A stretch of 49,150 nt of DNA from CBDUZS01 sp965371785 (GTDB lineage: Bacteria > Fermentibacterota > Fermentibacteria > Fermentibacterales > JCC-6): positions 1-49,150 of the forward strand of contig CBDUZS010000013.1 of NCBI GenBank assembly GCA_965371785.1, given 5' to 3'. Below, in pieces: positions 24,815 through 34,041 of the stretch. A program made the translations under genes and the position numbers. The notes below the pieces were generated by a model, which had not been told where the DNA came from, did not search any database, and saw only the letters and a program-made list of their open reading frames with translations. Within the stretch, counting starts at the first letter, position 1. Each line of letters begins with the position of its first letter.

Positions 24815-26423
24815 GTCTCAGAACCAGTCTGATCATCGACCGGGCGCCACTCCCGCCGATTGACAGGAATACAAGGAAGAATGACCCGAGAGCAAGAGCG
24901 GAAGAACCAAGTACTGCACCCGCACCTGCGGTGAAAGAGAGCATGGCATTGTGGGAAGCCCATCCGGACAGAGCAATGAGGACCCCTGCCGAAGCCAGTG
25001 TTGCGGGTACTATCGCAAGCCATCCCCTCTTATCCCGTTTGTGAGGTTTCCCCAGCCTGGTCCTGAGTGCCCGGCGAAGAAGAACGAGGTTGGTGATGGA
25101 AGCAACGCTGCTCGCAAGAGCCAGCCCGGCAAGTGGAAGGAACAGGCCGGTCCTGATGAAGAACCATGTGAAGAGGATGTTCAGCACGATGTTGAGGGCC
25201 ATGCAGCCAATGGCAATCTTCACGGGAGTCTTCGTGTCCTTCATGGCGTAGAAGACCGGCGCGGTTATCTTGACCCCGGCGTAGAATACAAGGCCTGTTG
25301 AATAGAACAGCAAGGCCGCTGACGTGAGGGCAACGGAACCCTCGGTAAAAGCGCCCCTGGCAAGGATTACCCTGACTATCGGCTTGGCAAGGAACACCAT
25401 GCAGAGGGTTGCTGGGATCATGAGTGCGGTGAGCGCCAGGGTTGCCTTCGAAAGGGTCCTTCCGGCTTCCTCTAGGTGTCCCAGGGCGGTCTGTCGGCTC
25501 AGTGTGGGCAGAAGGGCTGTGGCAAGCGCCACGGCAAAGATGCCCTGTGGAACCTGGGTTATCCTGAGACCGTAGGAAAGAGCCGACACACTGCCGGGAT
25601 AGAGCAGAGAGGCAATCATCTGGTCTACGAGAACGTTGATCTCCCCTGCCGCAAGTCCTATAACCGCTGGTACGGCAAGCTTGAGTACGCGTCTGAAACG
25701 CTCGTCCTTCCAGAAGAAGTCGGGTTTCAGGCTGAATCCGTGGCTCTTCAGTGCCGGTATCTGGACCACCAGCTGCAGAACACCTCCCGCAAGAACACCT
25801 GCGGCATACCCCCATACGGGAATACCGGGTACAAGGCGTTTTGCCAGAACGAAGATGCCTATCAGTGCGGCAACGTTGAAGAAGATGGGTGCGAGTGCAG
25901 GGGCCAGGAAATGCCTGTGGCTGTTTAGAATACCCATCATGACCGTGCCGGTTCCTACGAACAGGATGTATGGAAACAGCATCCTGAGAAGCCCGGTGGT
26001 CAGTTCCGTCTTCCCGGCCACGTTGCTGAAGCCGGGTGCGAATGCCCCTACGAAGAGCGGTGCTGCCAGTATTCCCAGGATGACGATCACTGCCAGTGCG
26101 GATGCGACGAATGTGATGATCCTGTTTCCCAGTTCACGAGCAGCGATGGAGCCATCCCTGACGAGTGCTTCCGTATACGTCGGAACCAGTGCTGCGCTTA
26201 CGGTTGATTCACCGAATAGTCTCCTGAGGATGTTCGGAATGATGAATGCAAGAGTGAATGCATCCGCTGCCATTCCCGTGCCCAGAAGGGCTGCCTGCCC
26301 CATGTCCCTTGCCAGTCCGAGTAATCTGCTGGCAGCCGTGAGACCGCCGAGGAGGCCGGTGGCACGGGCTACGCGTCTTCCCTCCTGCTCAGGTGTTCCC
26401 AGGCTGAACTCTTCCGGATTCAC
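24795..26423 (-). CDS. murJ: Lipid II flippase MurJ (MviN family)
   Basis: MurJ moves lipid II across the inner membrane for peptidoglycan synthesis. From the GTG at 26423 the product has 542 residues and about 14 membrane helices. The family region ASRLLGLARDMGQAALLG comes first, then ADAFTLAFIIPNILRRLFGE, the signature around the first helices, and later YGLRITQVPQGIFAVALATA. Start choice: GTG has AAGGAGG 11 bases upstream; an in-frame TTG at 26459 would add 12 residues. It overlaps uvrC by 20 bases. Confidence 0.93.
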   Translation of the reverse strand: MNPEEFSLGTPEQEGRRVARATGLLGGLTAASRLLGLARDMGQAALLGTGMAADAFTLAFIIPNILRRLFGESTVSAALVPTYTEALVRDGSIAARELGNRIITFVASALAVIVILGILAAPLFVGAFAPGFSNVAGKTELTTGLLRMLFPYILFVGTGTVMMGILNSHRHFLAPALAPIFFNVAALIGIFVLAKRLVPGIPVWGYAAGVLAGGVLQLVVQIPALKSHGFSLKPDFFWKDERFRRVLKLAVPAVIGLAAGEINVLVDQMIASLLYPGSVSALSYGLRITQVPQGIFAVALATALLPTLSRQTALGHLEEAGRTLSKATLALTALMIPATLCMVFLAKPIVRVILARGAFTEGSVALTSAALLFYSTGLVFYAGVKITAPVFYAMKDTKTPVKIAIGCMALNIVLNILFTWFFIRTGLFLPLAGLALASSVASITNLVLLRRALRTRLGKPHKRDKRGWLAIVPATLASAGVLIALSGWASHNAMLSFTAGAGAVLGSSALALGSFFLVFLSIGGSGARSMIRLVLRREQRDA

Positions 26424-26486
26424 GCTGTGATGCCCCTCCTTGGGAGTGAGTATGTTCAAAGTTGCATGCTGAGGGGTACAGGGACA

Positions 26487-28037
26487 TCAATGAACCGCAT
26501 TTCTCCCCCATTCGAGAATGGGCGCAAGCTGCTCTTCGAGACGCGGATCAAGGCTTACCGCCTTCCGTGCCGCTTCGAGCCCCTCGACGAACCTTCCAAG
26601 GTTCCACAGGCTGACCGCAGTATTTCTCCAGAGCGTGGGTGAGTCAGGCACCATCGCAAGCGCTTCGAGGAACTCTCCAAGCCCCTCCGACTCACGGCCG
26701 ACACCGGAAAGTGCTGCCCCGGAGATGTTGTGAATGTCGGCGCCTTCATACCCTCTCTCTCCTGCGGCCCGTATATCCTCCAGAGCTCTGTCCGGTCTGT
26801 CCCGGTCAAGCCACTCCTGCGCTGACTGGAGTTCCGTCAACCCTTTTCTGGGAGAACCTGGAAAGGGAATGAGCAGCGATGCAAGTGTTATGAGTGCCGC
26901 TATGGAGAATCCCCGGATAATTTCATTCCTCGAAGGTTTAGATGAAGCTGCAAGGAAAAAAAAGGCAGGGAATAATGCTGTTCTGTACCTGGCCGCGGGC
27001 ACGAAGATGAATGCTGCAATGGCAACCGTGAAGATCATTGCCATGGAGAGCCTGCTCGAGAAGTTGCGCCTTCTTTTCGGAGTGATTCTCGCAAGAGAAA
27101 GGGAGATGAAGAGCACCGAAAGAGGTAGGAGAAAGACCAGGCCTGTTCTTCGAATCAGCTCCCCGACCTCCAGGTTGCGCCCAGGACCGGGAAACGTGAA
27201 GGCGGCAATAGCCTTCCGGGTTCCCATCCATATCCATTCCATGGGTGAGGAGACGATCCTCTCCATTGCCATGCTCCCGAAATGCTGATCGGAGGTCATT
27301 CCCGGGGTGTCGAGACGCATAAGCGCTTCGAACTCGACTCCCGGAGGTGTTCCAAGCAGCTCCCAGTCAGTTCCCAGCCAGAGATTTTCGGCGCCGTTGG
27401 TCGATATTACCGCCCCGGCGCCCGACGAGAGGTTGAGCAGTACAACCGGGATCACGGGAACCAGCAGCATCGAGGAATAGCGGACGTACTGCCGGAATCG
27501 CTCCCGCAGTCCGATCGACATTATCAGCAGCACCGGCAGGAGAATGATGATCTCTCCCCTGAAGAGCAGCGAGATCCCTGCGAGGAAACAGGCGAGCAGA
27601 ACGCGCTTCCTGACAGCTGCAAGAAGCGCCAGCGAGAGTATGGCCGCAGCAGGGATTGCAGGAAGGAGCTGCAGGCCGAAGAATGCGGTTAGAGGTTCCA
27701 GTGCTGCCGCTGCGGCGCAGGCCATTCCCCAGTGTCTGTTGCCGAATGCAATGAGGATGCACACCGCAGGAACCATTGAGAGCAGTGAGAAAAGAAACCT
27801 GGCCTGGATCACGTTGGCCGGAAGACCGGTCATCCAGGCAAGGACGTACATGCCCGGAGGTCGCTCGAATGGAGGATTTGTGAGTGCATCGAGACCCCTC
27901 GAGTACTCGACCTCATCGACGTAGAGTCCATTGGGTAGAAGGATTCCATCCAGTCCGGCCGCAGTGATGAACCGCAGAGCTGAACCCGCGACAAGGATCA
28001 CTGCCAGGAAGAGCAGTTTCTTCCCCGCGGGACTCAT
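26487..28037 (-). CDS. Membrane glycosyltransferase-like protein with C-terminal TPRs
   Basis: Multi-pass membrane protein of 516 residues. After the first helix (LFLAVILVAGSALRF) comes an extracytoplasmic loop, GLYVDEVEYSRGLDAL and NPPFERPPGMYVLAWM, which has the acidic residues (DE) and P-rich segment seen in GT39/GT83-type lipid-linked sugar transferases. About ten further helices follow, with a helix-rich, TPR-like tail over the last 110 residues (LDRDRPDRALEDIRAAGERG, SEGLGEFLEALAMVPDSP, FVEGLEAARKAVSLDP). The ATG overlaps the upstream transglutaminase-like gene by four bases. An upstream in-frame extension lies inside that gene and is rejected. The transferred sugar and target are unknown. 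Confidence 0.65.
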   Translation of the reverse strand: MSPAGKKLLFLAVILVAGSALRFITAAGLDGILLPNGLYVDEVEYSRGLDALTNPPFERPPGMYVLAWMTGLPANVIQARFLFSLLSMVPAVCILIAFGNRHWGMACAAAAALEPLTAFFGLQLLPAIPAAAILSLALLAAVRKRVLLACFLAGISLLFRGEIIILLPVLLIMSIGLRERFRQYVRYSSMLLVPVIPVVLLNLSSGAGAVISTNGAENLWLGTDWELLGTPPGVEFEALMRLDTPGMTSDQHFGSMAMERIVSSPMEWIWMGTRKAIAAFTFPGPGRNLEVGELIRRTGLVFLLPLSVLFISLSLARITPKRRRNFSSRLSMAMIFTVAIAAFIFVPAARYRTALFPAFFFLAASSKPSRNEIIRGFSIAALITLASLLIPFPGSPRKGLTELQSAQEWLDRDRPDRALEDIRAAGERGYEGADIHNISGAALSGVGRESEGLGEFLEALAMVPDSPTLWRNTAVSLWNLGRFVEGLEAARKAVSLDPRLEEQLAPILEWGRNAVH

Positions 28038-29596
28038 TCCACCGGTGCGATCATCATGAGGAAGGTCTCCGTGACCCCGGAGGAGTCGACCAGGATCGAG
28101 AGCCCCGCATCCGATTCGAAGTGGAGATCCATGTCGGCAGGATAGAAGAGAATATCCCCGGTTGTCCATGTCCTCGTTACATCGCGCGCCATTTCCGACG
28201 GTTCATTCCAGGTGAGACCCGGTGAACTGATGAAGAGCGGGGCTCCGGTTTCAGGCGATGGAAGAGAACCTGTCGCATGTACGCGGACCGGTTCTCCGAG
28301 ATCGAAAAGGTCGCTGACGACGACCGTGTCCGGAATCAGAATGCTGCCGCTCCTCCATATCCAGACCGAGAGAGCGGCAGGCAGCTCCCTGACGTTGAGG
28401 CCGCCGAAACGTCTTCTGAAGGACATATCGTAGTATCCCCTGCAGTCGAGATCGAGAGAGAAAGACCGCTCAGAAGGATTCAGGGTCCATGTTTCCCTGC
28501 ACATGTTCTCGTACGCGCTGTTCGGCGCTCTCTCGAGAAGCCGTCCGGATGGGATGCTCAGCATGTAGAGGGTGTCCGGTGCGTAAACGTAATCGGAGGG
28601 AGACAGCTGCGCGGACGGCTCGATGAGCAGGCTCCTTCCCTCCCGCCCCTCTACCCGTACGAGAAACCTGTTCCAGCCGACGGGGATCGGAACTGGCGGA
28701 AACAGATCGGCTGCAGCAACGATTTCGGCACAAAGCCCCAGCTCTCTGCAGATCGAGGTCATGACGACTGCCATTTCGAGAGGAGTAGCCTGTCTCGTGT
28801 CGAGTATTGTCTGGATATCCCTCACCGTGAACGCGGACCAGCCTGGAGGAGAATCGAGCACAATGAAGCTCTCGGTAAGGAGTGTTCTTGCCCTGTTGAC
28901 AGCCATGAGCAGGTCCGCGCCGGCCGCGGCAGCTTCGATGGCTGCACTCCTGAGATCGGGGGGAGACGGCAGTGAGCTCACCGAATCCGCATTGCTCAGA
29001 ATGAATTCGGCGAGAAGAGACCAGGAATCGAACGGTGATATCCATAATGCTTCTTCAGGGTGAGCCGCCGTTACGGTAAGCGCATTTCCTGTCCGGGACT
29101 CTGAGTATCCCTCGCCGTGGATGAACAGCTCTTCTGGCGAATCGATGATTTCAACGGAGAACGACTCCATGTCCGGGTAGTCCTCAGGCAGAAACAGAAG
29201 CCATGGACCCTTCTGCCACATCGGGCTCCAGTCCCGGATTTCAAGGGAGTATCCCACTTCCATACCAGGCATCAATCCGGGAAAAGCAATGATCAGCGAC
29301 AGAGGGTAGCCGCCGCTTCCGGAAAGTGTATCGACAGCCCATCCGGGAATATCACGTAACTGCTGATCAGGATAGCCGAACCAGGTTCCATTGAGTCTCA
29401 GCGACTGAAATGCAGGGTCGAAATTGAACCTGTTCCTCAGAAAGACGCCGTCGTTCCCTTCGAGCCCGTTCACGTTGATGACGGTGACAAGAGTGTCGTC
29501 CTCCATGGTCATGAGCACTTCGTACTCCAGCAGTCTCGATACCACTGCATCCGAAGAGGCTGCAAGGATGACTGCGTAGAGGAGCCAGGCTCTCAT
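28034..29596 (-). CDS. Transglutaminase-like protein with lost catalytic triad
   Basis: Exported protein of 520 residues with signal MRAWLLYAVILAASSDA. It resembles the neighbouring DUF3857/transglutaminase-like gene in layout, but where that protein has Cys, His and Asp it has Pro272 (in RQATPLEMAVVMTSICRELG), Arg310 (in GWNRFLVRVEG) and Glu326 (in LLIEPSAQL). The surrounding hydrophobic pattern and Gly/Leu spacing are kept, so the fold probably remains but catalysis is unlikely. It starts at ATG overlapping the upstream gene by four bases (ATGA); the longer frame lies within that gene. The role could be structural or regulatory, in complex with its paralog. Inference only. Confidence 0.7.
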   Translation of the reverse strand: MRAWLLYAVILAASSDAVVSRLLEYEVLMTMEDDTLVTVINVNGLEGNDGVFLRNRFNFDPAFQSLRLNGTWFGYPDQQLRDIPGWAVDTLSGSGGYPLSLIIAFPGLMPGMEVGYSLEIRDWSPMWQKGPWLLFLPEDYPDMESFSVEIIDSPEELFIHGEGYSESRTGNALTVTAAHPEEALWISPFDSWSLLAEFILSNADSVSSLPSPPDLRSAAIEAAAAGADLLMAVNRARTLLTESFIVLDSPPGWSAFTVRDIQTILDTRQATPLEMAVVMTSICRELGLCAEIVAAADLFPPVPIPVGWNRFLVRVEGREGRSLLIEPSAQLSPSDYVYAPDTLYMLSIPSGRLLERAPNSAYENMCRETWTLNPSERSFSLDLDCRGYYDMSFRRRFGGLNVRELPAALSVWIWRSGSILIPDTVVVSDLFDLGEPVRVHATGSLPSPETGAPLFISSPGLTWNEPSEMARDVTRTWTTGDILFYPADMDLHFESDAGLSILVDSSGVTETFLMMIAPVE

Positions 29597-31395
29597 CTGA
29601 AAACGACCACTTTCCGCCACTGCTCGCATCTTGCATCCAGCCCGGTCAGAATTGCCGAGAGAGTCACGGAGTCGGGATTCGACGGAAGAAGCCTGCACTC
29701 CTCGAAGATGCGGAGCGTGTCATCGAAGGAAGAGCTCATCAGAAGTGAGTAAGCTCCAGAGCTGAATGGCTCAGGGATCACGGGAGAGCCGTCGAAACCC
29801 GTGATCATGACTTCGAGTCTTTCTAACATTGGTGCGGCTATCCTGATCCCGTGGTTCGATATCTCTTCCGGAAGCAGATATGCTGCTATGCGTGTCCCAA
29901 GCAGGCTGAACTCCGCCAGTCCCGGAATACTGACGGCGCTTCCTCCCTGCAGCAGCAGGATCGGTGCGCTCCAATCGGCATTTCCCGAAATGATGAGTGT
30001 TTCGTGGTTCGCGGCAGGATCAGGTATCTGCCATATACCCGAACCCGGAATGGCTCCCGTAAGGACATCGAGGAGTTCCGCTCGTCTCCCCTGTTCGGTC
30101 CTGAGCAGCATGGACCGGAATATCTCGTCCGCTGCGCCCGTAGCTCGCAGCTCGAGTTCACCTGAAATAATTTCCTCGGTGGAATCGAGAATGCCCTCGA
30201 AGAGGATCAGGAGGGAATCACCGTACAAGGGATCCGGGAATCGCTCGAGAAGTGATCCGGGATCGGTAAGAGCAAGGTATCTCATGCCTCTCAGCCCACT
30301 CCCAACGCCTTCGGAAACGTCTGTAGACGTAGGATCGAGAAGGCTCCATTCGCCGTCGGGAAGTTCAACACCTACCAACAGGTGGTTGAAGCTTCGGGAT
30401 CCCACCAGTGGGTCCGGAAGCCCATTGGTGTTCGTGAGAACGAGAGAGGCGTCCCACCCCGCTCTCCTCAGCAGCCAGACCAGCATAAGAGCATTGTCCC
30501 TGCAGACTCCGGAGCGGGATTCCAGTGTCTCGATTGGAGATCTGGGCGAGTATCCCGGGTATTCGCCCCAGTCGGTTCCGAGGTATGCTATTTCCCTCGT
30601 CACCCACCTGCGGATGCTTTCGGGATCACTTCCGGTTTGTTCGAGTATCGAATCTGCGATTGCACATGCAGCTTCATCCATCGGGATCACGTCCAGCACG
30701 TTGCGGAAACCGAGGGAGACCTCCGAAGGAGTGTTGCTGGAGACAGTGATCCTGTCCGTCGTTTCAGATACCGATGGCGCAAGGTAGTACGAGGGTGCGG
30801 GAGATGCTGGACCGGCGCTCCAGGTGGATATCCTCGTCCCATCCTGAAACCTGACTGCGGGTTCTGCGAAGGCGGTTTCAGAATACTCGACGAGAAGGGG
30901 GCGGTTGACCGGCCACGCAACCGTAAAGCTGCTCGAAGCAACGCTGTCCCGTCCGCCGGCGTAGAATGAGTAACTGTAGAAATCCGCCAGAGGAAGTGAA
31001 TCGATCGTTCGCAGAACCTCGAGGAATAGTGTATCGCCCTTTTCCAGGCCGGGGAAGTTGACGAGTGTCTCCCGGAGGGAGGTCTCCAGTCTTCCGTCTG
31101 TGAGCAGAGTGCTGTGAGGTCTTTCGGAGATCGATGCGCTCTGTGAGGATCGCCCCGGCCGCCAGTGGGCAACCGAGGCTTCGAGAATCTCTATGCTCTC
31201 CCATCCGCTGCGATGTGTTATGCTGATCACCCTGTATCTCTCCACTCCCCTTCCCGTCAGCGGAACGATCACTTCACGTGATATTTCTACGTAGCCGGAG
31301 TCTGGAAGGGCTGTGATCGATGCGGTATGCTCGAGGAACAGGGCATCAGGACAGGAGTAGCCTGCAATCGCGAGAACCAGCAGGTGGAATGGCAC
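29593..31395 (-). CDS. Exported transglutaminase-like protein (DUF3857-type)
   Basis: Exported protein of 600 residues with an N-terminal hydrophobic signal. A beta-rich N-terminal half resembles DUF3857 (GYVEISREVIVPLTGRGVERYRVISI). The transglutaminase-like core follows with an intact triad: Cys298 in SGVCRDNALMLVWLLRRAGW, His338 in FNHLLVGVELPDG and Asp354 in WSLLDPTS. The region IRRWVTREIAYLGTDWG precedes it, as is usual for this superfamily. It may act as a cysteine protease or amide-bond enzyme in the envelope. GTG start, with GGAGG 5 bases upstream, abuts the surE stop. The next gene is its inactive-looking paralog. Confidence 0.78.
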   Translation of the reverse strand: MPFHLLVLAIAGYSCPDALFLEHTASITALPDSGYVEISREVIVPLTGRGVERYRVISITHRSGWESIEILEASVAHWRPGRSSQSASISERPHSTLLTDGRLETSLRETLVNFPGLEKGDTLFLEVLRTIDSLPLADFYSYSFYAGGRDSVASSSFTVAWPVNRPLLVEYSETAFAEPAVRFQDGTRISTWSAGPASPAPSYYLAPSVSETTDRITVSSNTPSEVSLGFRNVLDVIPMDEAACAIADSILEQTGSDPESIRRWVTREIAYLGTDWGEYPGYSPRSPIETLESRSGVCRDNALMLVWLLRRAGWDASLVLTNTNGLPDPLVGSRSFNHLLVGVELPDGEWSLLDPTSTDVSEGVGSGLRGMRYLALTDPGSLLERFPDPLYGDSLLILFEGILDSTEEIISGELELRATGAADEIFRSMLLRTEQGRRAELLDVLTGAIPGSGIWQIPDPAANHETLIISGNADWSAPILLLQGGSAVSIPGLAEFSLLGTRIAAYLLPEEISNHGIRIAAPMLERLEVMITGFDGSPVIPEPFSSGAYSLLMSSSFDDTLRIFEECRLLPSNPDSVTLSAILTGLDARCEQWRKVVVFR

Positions 31396-32136
31396 CTAGC
31401 CCTCCAGACCGAGTTCGGATAGCATTGGAGGAGAGCTGCTGCTGGTCCTGTTCGTCTGCAGAAGGCTCAGGCTTACCATCCCGCGCGACAGAGCATGGAC
31501 GTCGGTTCCGGAAGGTTCATGCACCTGCTGATCGCGAAAGCGCTGGTAGGCGTACTTCGCCCCCTCTTCTATTATCAGAAATGGAATATCGGTGGAAAAC
31601 CTGCCTGTCCTGGTCCAGGAATATCCTCCAATGTCATCCCTCGAGCCGAAGGGGATGTTGATGTTGAGAAGTGTGTTCTCCGGGAGCAGCAGGTGAAGGC
31701 CGGAATCCACCAGCTCCTTGACGATCTCAGCGGGAACAGCGAAATCAGTGCTCTCCCCGAAACCTCTACTCGCGGCAAAGGCCGGTATCCCCCAGAAGAC
31801 AGCCTCCGTAGCCGCAGCAACGGTTCCGGAGTAGTAGATGTTGTTTGCCAGGTTGGGACCGGGGTTGATGCCGCTGATGACCAGATCCGGAGGACTGTTC
31901 CCCATCAGTTCCGAGAGCGCCAGCTTGACACAGTCCGTTGGTGTGCCGTCTACTGCCCATTTACGGGGGGACCGCTGTTCGATGCTCAGTTCTTTGTAGA
32001 GACCAAGAGCCTGACTTGCACCGCTGCAGTGTCCGGATGGTGCGATCACCCAGGTTTCATGGCCGGAGAATTCCCTTTCGAGGGCCAGGAGTCCGGGCTG
32101 GTCGATACCGTCATCGTTGGTCAGTAGAACTCGCAT
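31396..32136 (-). CDS. surE: 5'/3'-nucleotidase SurE
   Basis: SurE is a metal-dependent nucleoside monophosphate phosphatase in the cytosol. The product has 246 residues. Metal ligands sit in LLTNDDGIDQPG (Asp8, Asp9). The family signature AVDGTPTDCVKLAL and SGINPGPNLANNIYYSGTVAAA carry further ligands and active-site residues. The ATG is preceded by a poor ribosome binding site. It lies 39 bases after the PorV-like gene and abuts the transglutaminase-like gene, so it is probably co-transcribed with both. Confidence 0.95.
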   Translation of the reverse strand: MRVLLTNDDGIDQPGLLALEREFSGHETWVIAPSGHCSGASQALGLYKELSIEQRSPRKWAVDGTPTDCVKLALSELMGNSPPDLVISGINPGPNLANNIYYSGTVAAATEAVFWGIPAFAASRGFGESTDFAVPAEIVKELVDSGLHLLLPENTLLNINIPFGSRDDIGGYSWTRTGRFSTDIPFLIIEEGAKYAYQRFRDQQVHEPSGTDVHALSRGMVSLSLLQTNRTSSSSPPMLSELGLEG

Positions 32137-32175
32137 GAGCCGAATATAGAACCGTGGGCATACCCGGAGTAATGG

Positions 32176-33093
32176 TCAGATGGAGGTCGACAGCGTGAAC
32201 CTGTGAGCTGTTCCCAGGGCATACTTCCCCGGTACGAAAGCGTAGTCGAGTGTCCAGTCGCCCGCAATGAGGCCGGCGCCTGCAGTGAAATCCTGTGACT
32301 CATCCTCGAACCTGTACCCGCTGCGGAGAGCAACCCAGCTGACGGGAGCGTACTCGATAGCGGCTGCTCCGCGGGGAGTGTAGTCGATCGATTTCGAAAT
32401 CTCCGCTGTGACCGCACCCGAACCAATGGGCAGACAGTGAGAATACTTTGCGCCAAACCGCCAGGTGAACGGCAACCTGTACGAGTCATCGACCATCGTG
32501 ACCATTGGACCGATGTTCTGAAATACTCCTGCCAGCTCCAGGCCGTCCATCGGATGAACTACGACTCCCACATCGAAGGCAAAACCGTTCGATTCCTCGA
32601 GCCAGACCTTTTCCCTGAGGAACTTGAAACCTGCGCCAAGGTCGAATCTGCCCAGCCGTACGGAGCCGGCAAGACCGAGAGAGAGGTTCCAGGCGGAAAA
32701 AGTGTCTATCGGTTCGCTGGATGCTTCGTCCCGGTATTCGAGATCTCCAGTGTGAAGGATCCTGATGGCTCCCGAAGTGACGAAGCCGCCCATCATGAAT
32801 ACGGACGCGAGGTAGTTAGAAGTCGTGGAACCGAACCATTCGTTGTGACCGGCGGTGAGGGATGAACTGCTGCATCCCGCAAGGAGTGCCGGATTGCTGA
32901 ATATCGACAGTGGACCAGCGTTGAGAATGCCGGTTCCCGCAAGGGCAGAAGCCCTTGCACCAACATCCATTTTAAGGAATGCGTACGCAGCGGCTCCCGC
33001 ATCGCGGTACACTTCGTCTGAAGCACTGGCGTTGCCGTAAGCTGCCGTCAGAAAGACGGCTGCGCAGAGCATCCCGGATATTTTAACGCTCAC
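32176..33093 (-). CDS. PorV/PorQ-family outer-membrane barrel protein
   Basis: Exported protein of 305 residues. After a signal peptide (SGMLCAAVFLTAAYGNASA) comes AYAFLKMDVGARASALAGTG and IFSNPALLAG, the N-terminal signature of PorV/PorQ-family (FadL-like) barrels. Alternating beta-strands continue to a C-terminal strand ending RFTLSTSI. PorV proteins shuttle type IX secretion substrates in Bacteroidota, but relatives occur widely without that system, and no other Por gene is in the window. The start is best placed at GTG 33093 with GGAGG 10 bases upstream; TTG 33102 is too close to it. It begins the leftward operon with surE. Confidence 0.8.
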   Translation of the reverse strand: MSVKISGMLCAAVFLTAAYGNASASDEVYRDAGAAAYAFLKMDVGARASALAGTGILNAGPLSIFSNPALLAGCSSSSLTAGHNEWFGSTTSNYLASVFMMGGFVTSGAIRILHTGDLEYRDEASSEPIDTFSAWNLSLGLAGSVRLGRFDLGAGFKFLREKVWLEESNGFAFDVGVVVHPMDGLELAGVFQNIGPMVTMVDDSYRLPFTWRFGAKYSHCLPIGSGAVTAEISKSIDYTPRGAAAIEYAPVSWVALRSGYRFEDESQDFTAGAGLIAGDWTLDYAFVPGKYALGTAHRFTLSTSI

Positions 33094-33129
33094 CAGGGAC
33101 AAACCTCCCCATTCGAGAAGACAGCCTTC

Positions 33130-33158
33130 AATCTATTGTCTACCCACTGCACGGACAA
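33130..33158 (-). promoter_or_regulatory. Candidate promoter for the PorV-like gene and surE operon
   Basis: On the minus strand TTGTCC (33158-33153) and TAGATT (33135-33130) are separated by 17 bases, each matching four of six consensus positions. The predicted start lies near 33123, about 30 bases before the GTG, with GGGGAGG in between. The site lies in the 125-bp divergent gap. Confidence 0.42.
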
Positions 33159-33180
33159 TGGTTCCGGGATGGTATGGAAT

Positions 33181-33186
33181 TATAAT
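33181..33186 (+). promoter_or_regulatory. Perfect TATAAT, possible -10 for the lipoate operon
   Basis: TATAAT sits 33 bases before the ATG of the LipM-like gene, so the transcript would begin near 33193. No convincing -35 hexamer lies 16-18 bases upstream, and the call rests only on the -10 match and position in a divergent intergenic gap. Confidence 0.4.
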
Positions 33187-33218
33187 CGGGGCATGCATAC
33201 GTGGGAGAGAGAATTATA

Positions 33219-34028
33219 ATGATCTACGTCAGGTCAGGTAAACGGCCCGGAAGCTGGAACATGGCTCTGGATCAGTACTTACTCGAGCAGGTAGCTGCGG
33301 GCATCTACGAATTCGTCCTCAGAACCTACGGGTGGGCTCCACCCTGTGTCTCGTTCGGACGTTTTCAGGACCCCGAGAAGGAAGTGGTTCCGGAGAAACT
33401 TCTTGCAGCGGGAATAGATATCGTCAGAAGACCCACTGGCGGCCGGGCCGTATGGCACGAGTCGGAAATAACCTATTCGGTGATAGCGCGGTCCGGGCAC
33501 TCACTCGTTTCGGGAAGTATCGACGAGAGTCTGCGAAAGGTGGCTTTCCCGCTGGTTCGGGCACTGGGAACCGTCGGGGTCACTGCGCGTATGAATCCGT
33601 CCGACAGGCACATGCCTGGCTTCCGTATCTCGGCGAATCCATGTTTTACCTCCCATGGCAGATCGGAGATAATGACCCCCGAAGGGAAGAAACTCGTTGG
33701 CAGCGCTCAGGCCAGGACCAGGGGTGTCTTCCTGGAACATGGGTCCATTCTCCTGCGGAACGACCAGCCCAGACTTGCAGATTTCCTCCCCGAAGGGATA
33801 GAGCCACGAAGAATCGAACTGATTCGAAGGTATCTTTCACAGGGAGCCGGAGCCATTCTGGAAATCGTTCCCGGCCTTGATCCCTCCGATCTCGAGGACG
33901 CGGTAGTCGCTTCCTTTGCGGCCGCAACCGGTGAGAAGGCTGAATGGATCGTCCCGGAGCATTTCGATTCGGAAAGACTGAATGAACTCATCGGGGAGAA
34001 GGAGAGAATTGCCAATCTGTTCAGATGA
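33219..34028 (+). CDS. lipM: Lipoate/octanoyl transferase, LplA/LipM family
   Basis: Biotin/lipoate protein ligase-fold enzyme of 269 residues. The family motif RRPTGGRAVWHESEITYSV is present, as is KKLVGSAQARTRGVFLEHGSI with the conserved lysine. Cys142 in NPCFTSHGRSE aligns with the catalytic Cys of the octanoyltransferase LipM (CF in that family), which LplA ligases lack. With lipA next door this suggests de novo lipoate synthesis: octanoyl transfer from ACP, then sulphur insertion. A free-lipoate ligase remains possible. The ATG at 33219 has GGAGAGAG 7 bases upstream; GTG at 33201 is an alternative. Confidence 0.87.
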   Translation: MIYVRSGKRPGSWNMALDQYLLEQVAAGIYEFVLRTYGWAPPCVSFGRFQDPEKEVVPEKLLAAGIDIVRRPTGGRAVWHESEITYSVIARSGHSLVSGSIDESLRKVAFPLVRALGTVGVTARMNPSDRHMPGFRISANPCFTSHGRSEIMTPEGKKLVGSAQARTRGVFLEHGSILLRNDQPRLADFLPEGIEPRRIELIRRYLSQGAGAILEIVPGLDPSDLEDAVVASFAAATGEKAEWIVPEHFDSERLNELIGEKERIANLFR

Positions 34029-34041
34029 CGGCAGCCAGCCC

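Noticed and set aside
32176..33093. Type IX secretion system locus suggested by the PorV-like protein
   Set aside because: No other Por genes and no sorting-domain tails are visible in the window; PorV/PorQ-family barrels occur without that system.
33177..33220. Repeated GAATTATAAT (33177-33186 and 33211-33220)
   Set aside because: Two short AT-rich copies 34 bases apart are near what chance allows in a promoter region; no further copies or symmetry were seen.
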